Positions 47,563-50,252 of a DNA stretch of 50,252 bases are shown here, piece by piece. A program made the translations under genes and the position numbers. Source of the DNA: a virus. The notes beneath the pieces were generated by a model. That model made no database searches. It had not been told where the DNA came from and saw nothing but the letters and a program-made list of their open reading frames with translations. The DNA is taken from positions 1 to 50,252 of the IMG/VR virus record IMGVR_UViG_3300017989_000157; one strand, 5' to 3'. Numbering within the stretch: the stretch's first letter is position 1; each line of letters begins with the position of its first letter.

Positions 47563-48345
47563 ATGCCCGACACCCCCGCGCTGCTGACCTTTACGGAGTA
47601 CCTCGTCGAGTCGGCCGATCAGGCCGGCTGGGGCCGGGACAGCGACAAGTGGGACGACGACGAGACGGCCCGGCTGGGCCGGGCGATCAACCTCGCCTAT
47701 CAGCAGCTCCTCTTCCCGCCGATCCTCCCCGGGGAGACGACCGCCCACCGCTGGACCTTCCTCCAACCGGTGACCACGCTGGAGACCGTCAACGGCACCT
47801 GGGAGTACGACCTGCCCGCGATCTTCGGGACGCTGATCGGTGACCTGACCTACGCCACCGACGACGGCGTGCCCCACGCGATCAAGCTCACCAACGAGGA
47901 GCGGATCCGCAAGCTGCGCAGCGACAACGACGCGGACGGCCGGCCGAACTACGGGGCCGTGCGCCCGGCGGACACGACGATGGCCGCGCAGCAGACGATG
48001 GAGCTGCTGCTCTACCCGACCCCCAATGACGCCTACACCCTGAGCTACGCCTTCGACGTCCTGGTGGTCGACCTCTCCGACGCGAACCCCTACCCGCTGG
48101 GCGGCCAGCCGCACAACCTGACGCTCTTGCAGAGCTGCCGCGACCTGGTCGACGTGCTGATCAACGACGGGGTCAGCAACGGGCGCGAACACGCCCGGTT
48201 TCTCGAGCGCCTGGCCGCCTCGGTGGAGTACGACCGCCGCAACGCCCCGGCCGCGCTGGGCTACAACGGCGACGGCGAGCGGCGGATCGTGGTCCGCCAC
48301 GGCACCGACTTTAGCTGCTCGATCGCCACACCCCTTCCGCTCTAG
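47563..48345 (+). CDS. Head-tail connector-like protein
   Basis: A 260-residue protein: FTEYLVESADQAGWGRDSDK, ARLGRAINLAYQQLLFPPIL, WEYDLPAIFGTLIGDLTYAT, MELLLYPTPNDAYTLSYAFD, and near the end LTLLQSCRDLVDVLINDGVS. It resembles the adaptor (Gp11-type) proteins of podoviruses that sit under the portal, and is usually paired with the propeller-type nozzle found here at 2222. CAGGAG precedes the ATG. The role is inferred. Confidence 0.65.
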   Translation: MPDTPALLTFTEYLVESADQAGWGRDSDKWDDDETARLGRAINLAYQQLLFPPILPGETTAHRWTFLQPVTTLETVNGTWEYDLPAIFGTLIGDLTYATDDGVPHAIKLTNEERIRKLRSDNDADGRPNYGAVRPADTTMAAQQTMELLLYPTPNDAYTLSYAFDVLVVDLSDANPYPLGGQPHNLTLLQSCRDLVDVLINDGVSNGREHARFLERLAASVEYDRRNAPAALGYNGDGERRIVVRHGTDFSCSIATPLPL

Positions 48346-48355
48346 GAGCAAACCA

Positions 48356-48703
48356 ATGAAAGGTGTCCCCTTTGAAGTGCGAGAGGCGCTGGTCAAGTGG
48401 GCCACCCACGCGCCCGCAGCCAACACCGACGCCGTCTGCACGCTGGCGGCCGAGGCGGGCACCCGGCACGCCTTGAAAAAGGTCTGGTTCAGCTACGACG
48501 CCGACCCGGCCGGCTCGATCACGATCGTGGCCACGGTCAAGGGGGTCGAAACGACCTTCAAATTGGACGTGACGGTCAAGGGGGTCGACCGAATCGACTT
48601 CTCTGAACTGGCGATGGTGGGCGACGCGAACACGGCGATCACCATCACGCTGGCTGCCGGCGGCCAGGGGGTCACCGGCAAGCTGGTGGCGATGTACCGA
48701 TAA
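48356..48703 (+). CDS. Small beta-rich virion protein
   Basis: A 115-residue protein of strands and short loops: TLAAEAGTRHALKKVWFSYD, ADPAGSITIVATVKGVETTF, KLDVTVKGVDRIDFSELAMV, TITLAAGGQGVTGKLVAMYR. The sequence reads like a small jelly-roll or fibre-tip module, as in minor tail or decoration proteins. AGGAG precedes the ATG. Placement between connector and lectin-like protein fits a virion part. Confidence 0.7.
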   Translation: MKGVPFEVREALVKWATHAPAANTDAVCTLAAEAGTRHALKKVWFSYDADPAGSITIVATVKGVETTFKLDVTVKGVDRIDFSELAMVGDANTAITITLAAGGQGVTGKLVAMYR

Positions 48704-48784
48704 CGACGACCGCGGCGGCCGGGCCGGACAGCGGCGGCCGGGCCGCGCGTGACCAACTCTCCCGCTGTCAAGGAGGAGCTGACA

Positions 48785-50014
48785 ATGGCTTCCCCCCACA
48801 CGCTGCAGCGCTACTGGCGCGAGGCCCCCTGGCGGATCAACGACCTGGGCGACGGGGTCAAGGTGCCCCACAGCAAGGTCGGCCTGTACGAGATGACGGT
48901 CGCCGCGGCGACCGCCGAAACGGCGACCCTGCCGCGTCCCAGCCGCCGGGGCCTGCTGCTGCTGCTGGTCGCCACCAGCGTCGGTGGCGGCGGCCAGCGG
49001 ACGATCACGGTCACCGGCGGCTACAACGTCGCCGGCAACACCTCCCTGGTGTTCGCCACCCAGGGCGGCTGGGCGATGCTCTGGTCGGTGGAGATCAACG
49101 GCTCCTTCCAGTGGGTGCTGATCCAGCACGAGGGCGTCACGGGCCCGACCATCGACGTGGGCGCGATCGACGTGGACACGGTTACCGTGGACACGGCGGT
49201 CAACCTGGCCGACGACGTCTACGCCCTGTTCGGCACCGGCTCGGACGTCAAGCTCCAGTGGAACGGCACGTACCTGGAAGCCGGCCCGGCGAGTGGATTC
49301 TGGGCCGGGGCCCCCAGCCCCGCGGACCCGCAGTACCACGTCCACGCCCACGAGTTCTTCGACGACTTCCAGGTCGCCCCCCTGGACGCCAACCTGAAAT
49401 GGCACGAAGAGGACGACGGCGGCACGGGCACCAACGCCATCACGGATGCAGCGAACGGCGTCGGCACGGTCGTTACGGCGGCCGCCGACAACGACTACCA
49501 CGCCATTTCATCGCTGGCGGAAATCTTCAAGTTCGCCACCGGCAAGAAGCTCTGGTTCGAGGCCCGCTTCAAGCTGGCCGAGGCGGCTACCAACGAGTCG
49601 GCCTGGTGGTTCGGTCTGACCGACACCCTGACGACGGGCGGTCTCCAGGCCGACGCCGCCGGCCCGCTGGCCAGCTACGACGGGTTTCTGATCTGGAAAG
49701 ACGAGGGAACGCTCAAGGTCGACAGCGAGCTTTCCGAGGCCGGCGACCAGGACACCGACGCCGAGGAGGCCGATTTCGTCTCCAACAAGTGGTCCCGCGT
49801 GGGGTTCTACTTCGATGGCGTGGACACGATCACCCCCTACTACGACATGAACGAGGCGGGGGCGTGGACAGCCGGCACGGACAAGAAGTTCGCCGGCAAC
49901 CTCGCGCTGGCCGACATGGACGAGATGCACGTGGTCGCCGGTGTCAAGGCGGGGCCCTCGGGCAACGCCGAGACGCTCCAGATCGACTACATCCAGGTGG
50001 TGCAGTTGCGATGA
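48785..50014 (+). CDS. Lectin-like (ConA-type) virion protein B
   Basis: A 409-residue protein with AAGGAG six bases before ATG. An N-terminal beta domain (MTVAAATAETATLPRPSRRG, RTITVTGGYNVAGNTSLVFA, WAMLWSVEINGSFQWVLIQH) is followed by a linker of TVDTAVNL type and, from about residue 195 (HEFFDDFQVAP), a jelly-roll half with KKLWFEARFKLAEAATNESA, WWFGLTDTL, FLIWKDEGTLKVDSEL and LQIDYIQVVQLR. This half parallels the protein at 46653. A carbohydrate-binding spike or decoration is likely. The stop overlaps the next start (ATGA). Confidence 0.65.
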   Translation: MASPHTLQRYWREAPWRINDLGDGVKVPHSKVGLYEMTVAAATAETATLPRPSRRGLLLLLVATSVGGGGQRTITVTGGYNVAGNTSLVFATQGGWAMLWSVEINGSFQWVLIQHEGVTGPTIDVGAIDVDTVTVDTAVNLADDVYALFGTGSDVKLQWNGTYLEAGPASGFWAGAPSPADPQYHVHAHEFFDDFQVAPLDANLKWHEEDDGGTGTNAITDAANGVGTVVTAAADNDYHAISSLAEIFKFATGKKLWFEARFKLAEAATNESAWWFGLTDTLTTGGLQADAAGPLASYDGFLIWKDEGTLKVDSELSEAGDQDTDAEEADFVSNKWSRVGFYFDGVDTITPYYDMNEAGAWTAGTDKKFAGNLALADMDEMHVVAGVKAGPSGNAETLQIDYIQVVQLR

Positions 50015-50252
50015 CCGAGCCCCTGTTGACGATTCTGCTGTTTGTCGACGTGGAGAAGGACCCGGAGCTGACCGAGTTCTTCTTCACGGGGCTCCGGCTC
50101 TGGAATCGCCGGGCCATGCAGCGGACGCAGGTGATCGTGATTACCCAGAAGGGCCGCGACCCGCACACCCACCGGGTCGCGGCCCGCCAACCCTTCCCCG
50201 TCTCCGTGGTCCACGCCCTGCACGAGGAGGTCGGGGGCTACCCGCTCTGGGA
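50011..50252 (+). CDS. Glycosyltransferase-like protein, 5' part (3' part at 2-919)
   Basis: This start (ATG 50011, overlapping the previous stop) opens the gene that leaves the window at its right end. The first 40 residues, LLTILLFVDVEKDPELTEFF and on, are followed by the sequence repeated at position 2 onward. Joined, the protein has 345 residues. Annotating only 2-919 would miss the true N-terminus. See the 3' part for function. Confidence 0.8.
   Translation, partial: MTEPLLTILLFVDVEKDPELTEFFFTGLRLWNRRAMQRTQVIVITQKGRDPHTHRVAARQPFPVSVVHALHEEVGGYPLW
50130..50252. repeat. Terminal direct repeat, right copy (circle overlap)
   Basis: Identical to bases 1-123. The repeat is part of the junction-spanning gene. 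Confidence 0.97.

Overview
The window is a complete, circularly closed genome of a temperate tailed phage, most likely a podovirus of a planctomycete or a close relative. The first 123 bases equal the last 123 exactly, and one gene runs off the right end and continues at the left end. The unique circle is therefore 50,129 bp. DNA is strongly GC-rich. There is a full head module (small and large terminase, portal, scaffold, HK97-like capsid) and no tape-measure, sheath or tail-tube gene, which points to a short tail. The host guess rests on an exported SUMF1/FGE-fold protein of the type that is abundant in planctomycetes, and on the phage family types seen.

Layout. 39.8-50.25 kb and 1-17.1 kb form one rightward late block: terminases, portal, scaffold, capsid, two lectin-like virion proteins, head-tail connector, three sugar-modification genes, a beta-propeller-like tail protein, internal virion proteins, a 3,500-residue polyvalent protein (adenine-methylase fold, Strawberry-notch helicase, HEVAH metallopeptidase, LPD38-like C-terminus) and a small holin/XhlA-like membrane protein. 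17.1-20.0 kb is the lysogeny region: a leftward exported SUMF1 protein with its own promoter, a tRNA-Arg-like attP candidate, a small XRE repressor flanked by two near-identical promoter/operator elements, and a tyrosine integrase.

20.0-33.4 kb is a rightward early/middle operon: small Cys-rich proteins, a RecE-like nuclease with an added zinc finger, a RecT-like annealing protein, about ten small accessory genes, a replisome-organizer-type protein, RusA resolvase and an ASCH protein. It ends in a likely lysis/envelope cassette with a papain-like amidase, an exported polyproline protein and a papain-type protease. 33.4-36.7 kb is a leftward operon with a serine recombinase, an orphan Topo VI-A/Spo11-like protein and five small genes.

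36.7-38.3 kb is a repeat-rich control region between the divergent operons. It holds paired palindromes, a probably leaderless gene for an AT-hook/ribbon-helix-helix-like protein, eight 11-bp iterons, three 21-bp repeats and long inverted repeats. It looks like an origin, partition or master-regulatory locus and is the least explained part of the genome. Integration and recombination genes make a prophage life cycle likely. The iteron region raises the possibility of an additional extrachromosomal maintenance mode, but that is inference.
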